From NCBI GenBank assembly GCA_050184225.1, contig JBFXAN010000008.1:4676-68675 (forward strand): a DNA stretch of 64,000 nucleotides, written 5' to 3'. A program made the position numbers and the translations under genes. Within the stretch, counting starts at the first letter, position 1; every line of letters starts with the position of its first letter. Under the pieces are notes generated by a model. The model was given only the letters and a program-made list of their open reading frames with translations. It was not told where the DNA came from and made no database searches. Below are positions 42,252 through 50,104 of the stretch, piece by piece. The DNA is from JBFXAN01 sp050184225. Its GTDB lineage: Bacteria; Chloroflexota; Dehalococcoidia; CAUJGQ01.

Positions 42252-42716
42252 GTGAGCTTTGCCTCGTATTTCGATTACTCGGGAGATGCCGCCACCACCG
42301 GGACGCAGCCCGATGACGCGGTGTTCCTACCGGATCTTGATGATGCTGGTTGGGAACGGTTGCTGGCCTACGCCCAGGTATCGCGCTTTCGCCAGGGTGA
42401 AACGGTGATCGAAGCCGGCGCCGCCGACCGGACTCTGTACATCGTCGCCGACGGCGTCCTCGAGCTCGAAGGTTCCGAGGACGACGCGCTGGTGGAGTCG
42501 GGCGCCGTGCTCGGCGAGGTCCCGTTCTTCGACGGTCTCCCGCATCCCGTCGCGATCCGCGCCCGCACCGATGTCGACCTGCTCGGCTTGAGCCCTGATG
42601 CGTTCGACACCCTCGCGGCCCGCGATCCGGCGCTGGCGCGGACGGTGCTCATGGATCTCGGCCGGCTACTCGCCGTGCGCCTCCGGCGACTCTCCGGCAC
42701 CGGCGGTGCCGCATGA
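42252..42716 (+). CDS. Cyclic-nucleotide-binding-domain protein
   Basis: A 154-residue protein with the CAP-family effector-binding fold (cNMP-binding domain) and no helix-turn-helix. The beta-roll is visible in GETVIEAGAADRTLYIVADG, ELEGSEDDALVESGAVLGEV, FFDGLPHPVAIRARTDVDLL and the closing helix LARTVLMDLGRLLAVRLR. The phosphate cassette (GEVPFFDGLPHPV) lacks the canonical Arg, so it may bind another ligand. The GTG start at 42252 has GGAG upstream. Its stop overlaps the ATG of the redox fusion (ATGA), so the two are translationally coupled and it probably regulates or binds that protein. Confidence 0.88.
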   Translation: MSFASYFDYSGDAATTGTQPDDAVFLPDLDDAGWERLLAYAQVSRFRQGETVIEAGAADRTLYIVADGVLELEGSEDDALVESGAVLGEVPFFDGLPHPVAIRARTDVDLLGLSPDAFDTLAARDPALARTVLMDLGRLLAVRLRRLSGTGGAA

Positions 42717-45700
42717 CCGCCATCCCCTTCCCCAACTACACGCAGATGAAGCAGACGCTGCCGATTCGCGCCTGGCACATCCTCCGGATCGTGGCCGTCC
42801 TCAGCGCCCTCGCCCTGATCGTCACGCTGCTGGTGGCTCCGGATACGGGACTGACGATCTGGTGGGGCTTCGTCGTGCCGGCCCTGCCCCTGCTCTTCTT
42901 CGCCGCACCGGGGTTCTGGCGGAACGTCTGCCCGATGGCGGCGCTCAATCAGACGCCGAGACTCTTCGGCTTCACCCGCGGGCTGAGCCTGCCGCCGTGG
43001 CTCCGCCAATACGGATACGTCTTCGGCATCGCGCTCTTTGTGACGGTCGTCGCCAGCCGGAAGGCGATCTTCAACGACAACGCTACCGCTCTTGCATTGC
43101 TGCTCACCGCGCTGCTCGGCGCGGCCTTTGTCGGCGGCCTGATCTTCAAGGGCAAAGGTGGGTGGTGCAGCAGCGGTGTCTGTCCGCTGTTCCCCGTGCA
43201 GCGGATCTACGGTCAGACGCCGCTCGTCGTGATCCCGAACAGCCACTGCCAGCCATGCGTCGGCTGCGCCAAGAATTGCTACGACTTCAACCCGCGCGTC
43301 GCCTATCTCGCGGACATGAACGACGAGGACCCGCGTTACAGCGGCTACCGCAAGTTCTTCGCCGGCGCCTTCCCTGGTGTGATCCTCGCCTTCTACAACG
43401 TCGCCGACCCGCCGGAGATCTCGACCAGCCGGATGTATCTCGAGTTCGCGGTGTTCATCCTCGCCAGCGTCGGACTCTTCTACCTGCTCGACCGCTTCAT
43501 CAACGTCACCTCGGCGAAGCTGACGGCGCTCTTTGCCGTCGCTGCCTTCAATCTCTACTACTGGTACAACATCCCGCTGATGTCCGACCGGCTGTTCGAC
43601 AGCGAGCCGGCCGCGCTGATCTGGGGAGGCCGTGCCCTCGTGCTCGTGGCGACGCTGATCTGGCTGGCACGAACGTACCAGAAGGAGCGCCTCTTCCTGG
43701 CTCAGGCGGCGCCGCCGCGCGTGCCGGCCGGACTCGCGGCCGGGGCGTCGATCGCGCTGCGTGGCTCGATGGCGCTGCGCCGCGGCCAGCGGCTCGGCGA
43801 TCCCGAGGTGACGTTCCAGCCGGAGGGCAAGCGCGTCGTCGCCCGCACCGGCCGCTCGTTGCTGGAGATCGCGGAATCAAACGGTCAGCGGATCGAGGCC
43901 GGCTGCCGGATGGGTGTCTGCGGCGCCGACCCGATCGCGGTGATCGACGGCATGGAGAACCTTGCCGCGATCGACGGCGACGAACGCAACACCCTCGAGC
44001 GTTTGGGCTACGCGTCGAATACCCGCATGGCCTGTAAGGCGCTCGTTCATGGCGACTGTGCGATCGCTCTCAAGCCCGAGCGGCCGAAGCAGTTCTCCTC
44101 CAGCGTCCTCCGCGGCGTCGTGCGCGACCCAGCCGTTTCCCGCATCGTGATCGTCGGGAACGGGATCGCCGGGGTTACGGCAGCCGACCATGTCCGCCGC
44201 CGGCACCCGGATGCCGAGATCCACCTGATCGCGCGGGAGAAGCACCACCTCTACAACCGCATGGGCATCGAGCGGCTGATCTACGGCCGCACGGCGATGG
44301 CGGGACTGTATTTGCAGGAAGAGCAGTGGTACGACGACCTCAACATCACCACCTGGCTCAACACCCGCGCGGTGCGGATCGACCGCGGAGCACGGCAACT
44401 GTTGCTCGGCACGGGTGAGGCGATCGACTACGACCGGCTGATTCTCGCCACCGGAAGCAGCGCGATGGTGCCGCCGATCGAGGGGTTCGGGACAGCAGGC
44501 ACCTTCGTCATGCGCGAAGCGGATGATGCGCTCGCGATCCGTGCCTACGCGCAGGAGCATGGCTGCCGGCACGGCGTGATCGCCGGCGGCGGTCTGCTCG
44601 GACTGGAGGCCGCCTTTGCGCTGCACAAGCTTGGGTTGAAGGTGTCCGTGCTGGAACGCTCGGAATGGCTGCTGCGTCGCCAGCTGGATCAGCGCGCCGC
44701 CTGGTATCTTCAGCAATATCTGGAGGGGCTGGGCCTGGAGATCCTGACCAACGCGGAGACGGCTGCCGTTCAGGGTGACGATCGCGTCCGTCAGCTACAA
44801 CTCAAAGACGGGCGCGCGATCCCCTGCGACATCTTTCTCGTCGCCGCCGGCATCACACCGAATGTCGAGCTTGCCCGTGACGCCGGTTTGGAGGTGAATC
44901 GCGGCATCGTCGTCAGCGACACGCTTCAATCCAGCGATCCGCAGATCTTCGCCGCCGGCGACGTCGCCGAACACCGGGGCACCGTCTATGGTCTCTGGCC
45001 CTCGGCGGCCGAGCAGGCGCAGATCGTCGCCGCCAACGCCCTCGGCGACGCGAAGACCTACGACCCGGTTCCGCCGGCGACGATGCTGAAAGTGGTCGGC
45101 GTGGACCTGACCTCGATCGGACGGTACGATCCCCAGTCCCCTGACGAGATCGTGATCACCCTTGAGGAGGAGGCGGAGCACCGCTATCGCAAGCTGGTGA
45201 TCGCCGATGGCCGCATCGCCGGAGCGATCCTCCTCGGATATCCCGCGCTCGCACCGGTCGTGACCGGCGCGGTCAAGAATAACGTCGATGTCTCTCGAAG
45301 CCTCGATGCCCTTCGCGCCGGCAACTGGGAAATATTGAGCACGCTTGACGCCGGCGCGGCCCCGGCCCGCCCGGCGGCGGCTGCCCCTGTTGCAGCCTCG
45401 AAACCGTCTCCCGCACCGGCAGCACCGGCAGCACCGGCAGCACCGGCAGCACGCCGGATCGAGCCGAAACCGACGATCATCCGTCCGCCTGCGGCGGTTC
45501 CACCGACGCCGGTCGAGGCCACGCCGATCGCGGCGCCGTCGCGGCCATCGGCCGACGCGATAAACCCGGCTGGGGACGGCCACATCTTCCACCTCCATCT
45601 TCGCGTCGAGAGTGGTCCCGCCCGCGGCAATGCTTTCGTCATCGATGCGGCCGGCGCGACGATCGGGCGCACGTCAGACAACGCCGTCCCAATTGCCGAT

Positions 45701-45889
45701 ACCAAGCTCTCCCGTCAGCACGCCCGCATCGTCCTTGATGGTGATGCCTTCTGGCTGCTTGATCTGGAGAGCACAAACGGCACGTATCTGAATTACCAGC
45801 GGCTCACCGCGCGGCGGCCGTTGCAGTCCGGCGATGTGATCGGCATCGGCGATTCGCGCCTGGTGGTTGAGGTTCAACGTGAGGGCTGA
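42713..45889 (+). CDS. Membrane iron-sulphur/ferredoxin/FAD reductase/FHA fusion protein
   Basis: A 1058-residue multidomain protein. (1) N-terminal membrane module, residues about 20-320: several helices with NapH/NosR/CcoG-like Cys sites, C73 in RNVCPM, C152 and C157, and C179/C182/C185/C189 spaced CxxCxxCxxxC for a 4Fe-4S cluster. (2) Ferredoxin-like domain, about 365-452, with C398 and C403 and later C441 and C449, but Asp406 where the usual third Cys sits. (3) FAD/NAD(P) reductase, about 475-860: IVIVGNGIAGVTAADHV, GVIAGGGLLGLEAA and QIFAAGDVAEHRG. (4) A Pro/Ala linker with a nine-base tandem repeat. (5) FHA domain, about 955-1055, with GATIGRT, SRQHAR and STNGTY. It would pass electrons from NAD(P)H to a membrane acceptor under phosphothreonine control. 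Confidence 0.93.
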   Translation: MTAIPFPNYTQMKQTLPIRAWHILRIVAVLSALALIVTLLVAPDTGLTIWWGFVVPALPLLFFAAPGFWRNVCPMAALNQTPRLFGFTRGLSLPPWLRQYGYVFGIALFVTVVASRKAIFNDNATALALLLTALLGAAFVGGLIFKGKGGWCSSGVCPLFPVQRIYGQTPLVVIPNSHCQPCVGCAKNCYDFNPRVAYLADMNDEDPRYSGYRKFFAGAFPGVILAFYNVADPPEISTSRMYLEFAVFILASVGLFYLLDRFINVTSAKLTALFAVAAFNLYYWYNIPLMSDRLFDSEPAALIWGGRALVLVATLIWLARTYQKERLFLAQAAPPRVPAGLAAGASIALRGSMALRRGQRLGDPEVTFQPEGKRVVARTGRSLLEIAESNGQRIEAGCRMGVCGADPIAVIDGMENLAAIDGDERNTLERLGYASNTRMACKALVHGDCAIALKPERPKQFSSSVLRGVVRDPAVSRIVIVGNGIAGVTAADHVRRRHPDAEIHLIAREKHHLYNRMGIERLIYGRTAMAGLYLQEEQWYDDLNITTWLNTRAVRIDRGARQLLLGTGEAIDYDRLILATGSSAMVPPIEGFGTAGTFVMREADDALAIRAYAQEHGCRHGVIAGGGLLGLEAAFALHKLGLKVSVLERSEWLLRRQLDQRAAWYLQQYLEGLGLEILTNAETAAVQGDDRVRQLQLKDGRAIPCDIFLVAAGITPNVELARDAGLEVNRGIVVSDTLQSSDPQIFAAGDVAEHRGTVYGLWPSAAEQAQIVAANALGDAKTYDPVPPATMLKVVGVDLTSIGRYDPQSPDEIVITLEEEAEHRYRKLVIADGRIAGAILLGYPALAPVVTGAVKNNVDVSRSLDALRAGNWEILSTLDAGAAPARPAAAAPVAASKPSPAPAAPAAPAAPAARRIEPKPTIIRPPAAVPPTPVEATPIAAPSRPSADAINPAGDGHIFHLHLRVESGPARGNAFVIDAAGATIGRTSDNAVPIADTKLSRQHARIVLDGDAFWLLDLESTNGTYLNYQRLTARRPLQSGDVIGIGDSRLVVEVQREG
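45416..45451 (+). repeat. Nine-base tandem repeat in the fusion-protein linker
   Basis: Four copies of the nine-base unit GCACCGGCA run in the same frame inside the fusion gene and encode Ala-Pro-Ala in the linker before the FHA domain. Repeats of this kind change length by slippage, so linker length may vary between strains. Confidence 0.85.
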
Positions 45890-45988
45890 TCGATTGGAGG
45901 ACATGCACGCGGCGTGCCGGGCGGCGAGCGATGCGTGTACGGACCTCGACATGCATCACAAGACAGACAGCAAGAGAGCGGGTGCTCC

Positions 45989-47725
45989 ATGCCAATTCTA
46001 AAAAACGGCCAGCGGCTCGGCGTCTACGTCGTCCAGGAACAGATCGGTTCGGGCGGCATGGCCGAGGTCTACCGCGCAACCCACGCGACGCTCGACCGCG
46101 AAGTGGCGGTCAAAGTGCTCAACCCCACCTTCAACAGCGACCCCACCTTTCCCCTCCGCTTCCTGCGCGAGGCGAAGGCAAGCGCGAAGCTGAACCATCC
46201 GAACATCATCACCGTCTACGACTTCGACGAAAAAGGCGAGATCGCGTACCTCGTCATGGAACTCGCCACCGGCGGCACCTTCACCGACAAGTCGCGGGCG
46301 CTGACCACCTTAAGCGAAGCGGTTGACGCCTTGGCGCCCGTCTTCGATGCCGTCCAGTACGCCCACCGTCAAGGGGTCGTCCACCGCGACATCAAGCCGG
46401 ATAACGTGCTGCTCACCGACCAGGAGCGGCCCCTGCTGGCCGACTTCGGCCTGGCGCGCATCCAGTCCGAGAGCCTTGATGTCGATGAGGTCGGCCTGAT
46501 CCTGGGCACGCCGTACTACATGGCCCCGGAGCAGGTGCGGGCCGAGGATGTGGACGGCCGTGCCGACGTGTATGCGCTCGGCATTCTTGCCTACGCGGTC
46601 GTCGCCGGGCGGGTGCCGTTCGACGGTTCATCCTTCACGGCGATCGCCCAGCAGCATCTCAAGTCACCGCCGCCCTCGATTCAGGCTGTAGTGCCGCAGG
46701 CGCCGGATCGCCTCGACGCCGCTATTCGCCGGGCGACGGCCAAGCGACCGGACGAGCGGTTCGCCACGGCCGGCGAGTTCTATACGGAGCTCAAGGCCGC
46801 TGCCGCCGAGGCGCCGGACCTTCCCGTCAGCAGCCGGGCCGTGCTCGCCACCCGTACCCAGGCGGCTGGAACCTCGCCGGGCCTGCGGAGCGATCTCGAG
46901 CGGACGGTCGTGGACAGCGGAGGCGGCCTCCCCAACATGATCGCCGACGAAGCCGGGGTCCAGTGTCCGACGTGTCACTCCTCCGTGCGGCCCGGCATCA
47001 GCTTCTGCACGACCTGTGGCGGCCGCATGCCGGACCTGGCGGCCACGATCGCCGCCCCACGAGACGGCGGCCCGACGGCCCCGGCTGTCGACGTGCCCGT
47101 CCCCAAGCGCCGGCGGCGTTCGTCGGCGTTCAGCCTGACGCAGTGGATCACGATCGGAGTGGCGGCACTGGCGGTGTTGTTCATCAACGTCATTGGTCTG
47201 TGGCTCGCCCAGTCAGGGCGATCCGCCGGCGAGGATAGCGTCGCCCCCGCGATCACGACCTACATCTTCGATAACCTGCCGTGGTTCAAGAGCGGCATGA
47301 CGCTGGTCGCGCTCGCGCTGGCGGCGCTGGCCTCCTACGACATGTGGATCGTCGTGATGGACTTCCGCCAGCGGACGCCGGAGGTCTACCGCCGCCTCCG
47401 CCAGTATCACCGGCTGATGGGGTACGCCGCCGCGATCACGGCCTTCTCGATCGGCCTGCTCACCTGCGTCGGCATCTTTGGCTTCGACTTCTCGACGACC
47501 CGCCGCGCGATCCATACGGTCATGGGGACGACGCTGCTGGTGGTGCTGGTCGCCAAGATCGTGACCGTGCGCGGCCTGTTCCGCTACCGTCGCTATCTCA
47601 ATCTGCTCGGCTTCCTCGTGCTCGGCTTCTACGCGGCGACATTTGCGACCAGCGCCGTCCCCTGGGTCTGGGGCCAGATCACCGGCGACGAACCCGTCTA
47701 CTACTACGGCGCCGGCGACCGCTGA
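45989..47725 (+). CDS. Ser/Thr protein kinase with zinc ribbon and histidine-bearing membrane domain
   Basis: A 578-residue protein. The kinase domain, residues about 11-270, has the glycine-rich loop IGSGGMAEVY, Lys42 in VAVKVLNP, HRDIKPDNVLL (132-), DFGLAR (152-), and APEQ. After a linker comes a CPTC (326)/CTTC (340) zinc ribbon. The C-terminal membrane part, about 385-560, has about five helices with His474 (QYHRLMGY) and His509 (AIHTVMGT) placed like haem ligands of b-type cytochromes or DUF6529-like proteins. It is encoded 99 bp after the FHA-bearing redox protein, which is its most likely partner or substrate. ATG 45989 is chosen as the family start; the ribosome site is weak. Confidence 0.92.
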   Translation: MPILKNGQRLGVYVVQEQIGSGGMAEVYRATHATLDREVAVKVLNPTFNSDPTFPLRFLREAKASAKLNHPNIITVYDFDEKGEIAYLVMELATGGTFTDKSRALTTLSEAVDALAPVFDAVQYAHRQGVVHRDIKPDNVLLTDQERPLLADFGLARIQSESLDVDEVGLILGTPYYMAPEQVRAEDVDGRADVYALGILAYAVVAGRVPFDGSSFTAIAQQHLKSPPPSIQAVVPQAPDRLDAAIRRATAKRPDERFATAGEFYTELKAAAAEAPDLPVSSRAVLATRTQAAGTSPGLRSDLERTVVDSGGGLPNMIADEAGVQCPTCHSSVRPGISFCTTCGGRMPDLAATIAAPRDGGPTAPAVDVPVPKRRRRSSAFSLTQWITIGVAALAVLFINVIGLWLAQSGRSAGEDSVAPAITTYIFDNLPWFKSGMTLVALALAALASYDMWIVVMDFRQRTPEVYRRLRQYHRLMGYAAAITAFSIGLLTCVGIFGFDFSTTRRAIHTVMGTTLLVVLVAKIVTVRGLFRYRRYLNLLGFLVLGFYAATFATSAVPWVWGQITGDEPVYYYGAGDR

Positions 47726-47773
47726 GTCGCGTCAATCCTGCCTTCGGCTTCGCAAACGCCGTCGCTCTTGTAG

Positions 47774-47845
47774 CCTGGGAGCGCGGGCATCCTTGCCCGC
47801 ACGGGTTCGGTCGCATCCGGCGGGCTGGAAGCCCGCGCTCCCAGG
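47774..47845. repeat. GGGAGCGCGGGC-type inverted repeat
   Basis: Arms CCTGGGAGCGCGGGC (47774-47788) and GCCCGCGCTCCCAGG (47831-47845) are perfect reverse complements. Between them are shorter sub-arms (GGCATCCTTGCCCGC; GCGGGCTGGAAGCCC). It lies between convergent genes, so it may terminate transcription on both strands. Confidence 0.85.
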
Positions 47846-47853
47846 AGTGATGG

Positions 47854-48759
47854 TTAGAATTCGAGCGTCTCGTCCGCGTAGGCAACCGTGCGGTGCCACG
47901 AGTTGCCGTCCTCGAAGTCCCAACAGGCGTCGAGCATCGCGTGGACGAAGCACCAGGCCTTCGTCCGCTCGCGATCAAGCCCCAGCTCGGCGCAGAAGAT
48001 ATCGAGCCGGCGTCGGTTGACCTCGACCGGCACTCCCTCTGGCATCGGGTTGCGCAGGAACTGGCAGACATCGAAGCAGCGGTCGCCGAGAAGCCCTTTT
48101 GGATCGATTGACAGCCACTCGGCACGTTGCGCGCGCAACACATTGAAGTGGTGCAAATCGCCGTGCAGGATAAACGGTGTCCCGGTAGAGGCGAGCAAGT
48201 CGCGCCGCACCGCATCGGCGCGGCGAAACATTGCCGCCGGGAAACCCTTCGCGCCCCGCGACAGCGCATCCCGGTTGCGATCGTAGGCGTCACACCAACT
48301 CGCGAGGGTGCGCAGGCCGTGATGCTCCGGCGCCGGTCGCCAGAGCTGACGCAGCATCTCGGCGGCGATCAGCGTCGCCGCGTCGTCGTCGGTTGCGGCC
48401 ACCTCGGCGAGCATCGTGCCCGGCTCCAACCGCTCGACGAGCTGGGCGCCGATTGCCGGATCGGCCTCCAGCAATCGCGCCGCGCCATCACCATCCCACA
48501 GTCGCATCGCCGCGATCTCATTGCGCGTGTCATCGACGTGGCGGCTCACCTTCAGCACAGCCCGCGTATTATCCGCACGAGCCGCCGGCGCGACGTAATT
48601 ATAGATGATCCCTGGGAAATGGGGCTGGAGGGTGAGCGACCAGCGCTCGGCCAATGCATCCAACCGGTCCGGCAGCGCTGCCAGCCATGACGGATCGGCT
48701 TGATTCTTCTCGATGAATGCGGCCGGCAGATCGAGCAATCTCGCACTGGCATCTGGCAT
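47854..48759 (-). CDS. APH(6)-like aminoglycoside/hydroxyurea resistance kinase
   Basis: A 301-residue kinase-fold protein of the aminoglycoside/hydroxyurea antibiotic resistance kinase group. The catalytic loop is FILHGDLHHFNVLRAQ and the metal-binding segment is SIDPKGLLGDRCFDVCQFLR. The N-terminal lobe has AVLKVSRHVDDTRNEIAAMR (ATP-site Lys). True APH(6) enzymes phosphorylate streptomycin at O6; many homologues in soil bacteria have unknown small-molecule substrates. A GC-rich paired repeat begins next to the start codon. Its presence near a relic A1408 methyltransferase may be coincidental. Confidence 0.88.
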   Translation of the reverse strand: MPDASARLLDLPAAFIEKNQADPSWLAALPDRLDALAERWSLTLQPHFPGIIYNYVAPAARADNTRAVLKVSRHVDDTRNEIAAMRLWDGDGAARLLEADPAIGAQLVERLEPGTMLAEVAATDDDAATLIAAEMLRQLWRPAPEHHGLRTLASWCDAYDRNRDALSRGAKGFPAAMFRRADAVRRDLLASTGTPFILHGDLHHFNVLRAQRAEWLSIDPKGLLGDRCFDVCQFLRNPMPEGVPVEVNRRRLDIFCAELGLDRERTKAWCFVHAMLDACWDFEDGNSWHRTVAYADETLEF

Positions 48760-48760
48760 A

Positions 48761-48914
48761 CCTAACCCCCCGGCCCCCTTCCCTCACAGGGAAGGGGGAG
48801 TCCTGGTGGACGATGGTTGAACGAGCATCGTCGCTGTTCCCACACGAGCTACTGGCATGCCTCGGTTGACGAGTGCACCCCCTTCCCTGCGAGGGAAGGG
48901 GGCCGGGGGTTAGG
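48761..48914. repeat. GC-rich inverted-repeat element (paired palindromes, copy C)
   Basis: Left unit 48761-48800 (CCTAACCCCCCGGCCCCC plus the TTCCCTCACAGGGAA hairpin) and right unit about 48877-48914 (CCCTTCCCTGCGAGGGAAGG plus GGCCGGGGGTTAGG) are reverse complements. The spacer of about 75 bases is unrelated. It lies between two minus-strand genes, APH-like and rsgA, and touches both. Confidence 0.88.
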
Positions 48915-49890
48915 TAGATTCCGCCACCAGCCGCAGATAGCTGTCATAGCGCGCCGGATCGATGCCGCCTGTGCCGACTGCGGGACGTACCGCACATCCG
49001 GCCTCCGTGCGATGGAGGCAGTCGGCGAAGCGACACTGTCCGAGATAGGGCCGGAACTCGACGAAGCAATAGTCCAGGTCTTCGGGTGGTACGTCCCACG
49101 GTCCGATCTCGCGCAGGCCCGGCGTGTCGGCGATGAAGCCGTTCTCGGGTCCGGGTAGGTCGAGCAGCATGCCGACCACCGTCGTATGCCGGCCCTTGTT
49201 CATCGCCTGGCTGATCTCACCGGTTTTCAGGTCGAGACCCGGCATGAGCGTGTTCAGCAGGCTGCTCTTACCGACGCCGCTCGGTCCCGCGACCAGCGAC
49301 ACCCGCCCGGCGATCGCCTCACGCAGACCGTCGATGCCGCGACCTTCGCGTGCCGACGTATACCAAACAGGGTATCCCGCCCTCTCGTACACGCCGAACG
49401 TCTCCCGCGCGCCCTCGATGCCGGTGAGATCCACCTTATTCGCGATGATGAGGACATCCAGTTCGTTGTATTCCGCGACGACGAGGAAGCGGTCGAGCGC
49501 CCGCGGATTTGGCTCCGGCTCCGCTGCAGCGAAGACGATCACCACCTGGTCGATGTTGGCGGCCAGCACCTGCTCCCGCCACGTTCCGCGTCCGCCGGCC
49601 GCCCGCCGCGAGAACTTACTCTCCCGCGGCAGCAGTGACGCGATCACGCCCTCACCAACGTTGACCGGCTCGAACACAACCCGGTCCCCGACCACCGGCA
49701 GGCCGGACTCGCCGCGCTTCCCCTTCCCCGTCACCTTGCAGCGATACTCCATCCCGTCCGCCAGGATGTGGACATAATCCGAAACCGTCCACAACACGCG
49801 GCCCGGCTCACCCGTCAGCGGCCCAAACCCCGGCATGTGCCGGAAGGCGCTGAAGTCCAGCGTTCGAATCTCATAGTCGGCCAGCGTCAT
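48910..49890 (-). CDS. rsgA: Ribosome small subunit-dependent GTPase A (RsgA/YjeQ)
   Basis: A 326-residue circularly permuted GTPase that helps mature the 30S subunit. N-terminal OB-like domain (YRCKVTGKGKRGESGLPVVG), then G4-like LDVLIIANKVDLTG before the permuted G1 VSLVAGPSGVGKSSLLNTLM, G2-G3 region GRHTTVVGMLL and DTPGLREIGPWDV, and a C-terminal zinc-binding segment YLGQCRFADCLHRTEAGC. The start ATG 49890 gives a full-length protein. The last few codons run into the GC-rich repeat. It probably stands alone or is read with the APH-like gene. Confidence 0.95.
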   Translation of the reverse strand: MTLADYEIRTLDFSAFRHMPGFGPLTGEPGRVLWTVSDYVHILADGMEYRCKVTGKGKRGESGLPVVGDRVVFEPVNVGEGVIASLLPRESKFSRRAAGGRGTWREQVLAANIDQVVIVFAAAEPEPNPRALDRFLVVAEYNELDVLIIANKVDLTGIEGARETFGVYERAGYPVWYTSAREGRGIDGLREAIAGRVSLVAGPSGVGKSSLLNTLMPGLDLKTGEISQAMNKGRHTTVVGMLLDLPGPENGFIADTPGLREIGPWDVPPEDLDYCFVEFRPYLGQCRFADCLHRTEAGCAVRPAVGTGGIDPARYDSYLRLVAEST

Positions 49891-49905
49891 GGAAGCAAGG
49901 TAGCA

Positions 49906-50100
49906 TCACCGAGCCGTTAGCGGTTAGCCGTTAGGGGTCAGCCATTAGCCGTTAATGGTTCGTCGATCGCCGTTGGCTGCTCAACACGAGCCGCCGGCGA
50001 TCGGCGCATTGGTGGTAGGCTCAAGTCGTGCCGGTTCTTGTGGTCGGCCGTACCGGTCCGGCGACCAACGGCTATCGGCTATCGGCTATCGGCTTGGTGA
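49906..50100. repeat. Short tandem repeat region upstream of the aminotransferase
   Basis: Degenerate copies of GCCGTTAGCGGTTAGCCGTTA (here shown as GCCGTTAGC and GGTTAGCC units) lie at about 49912-49960, and three tandem CTATCGG units are at about 50070-50092. These look like simple slippage repeats of an intergenic spacer rather than a defined mobile element. Confidence 0.6.
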
Positions 50101-50104
50101 TGCT

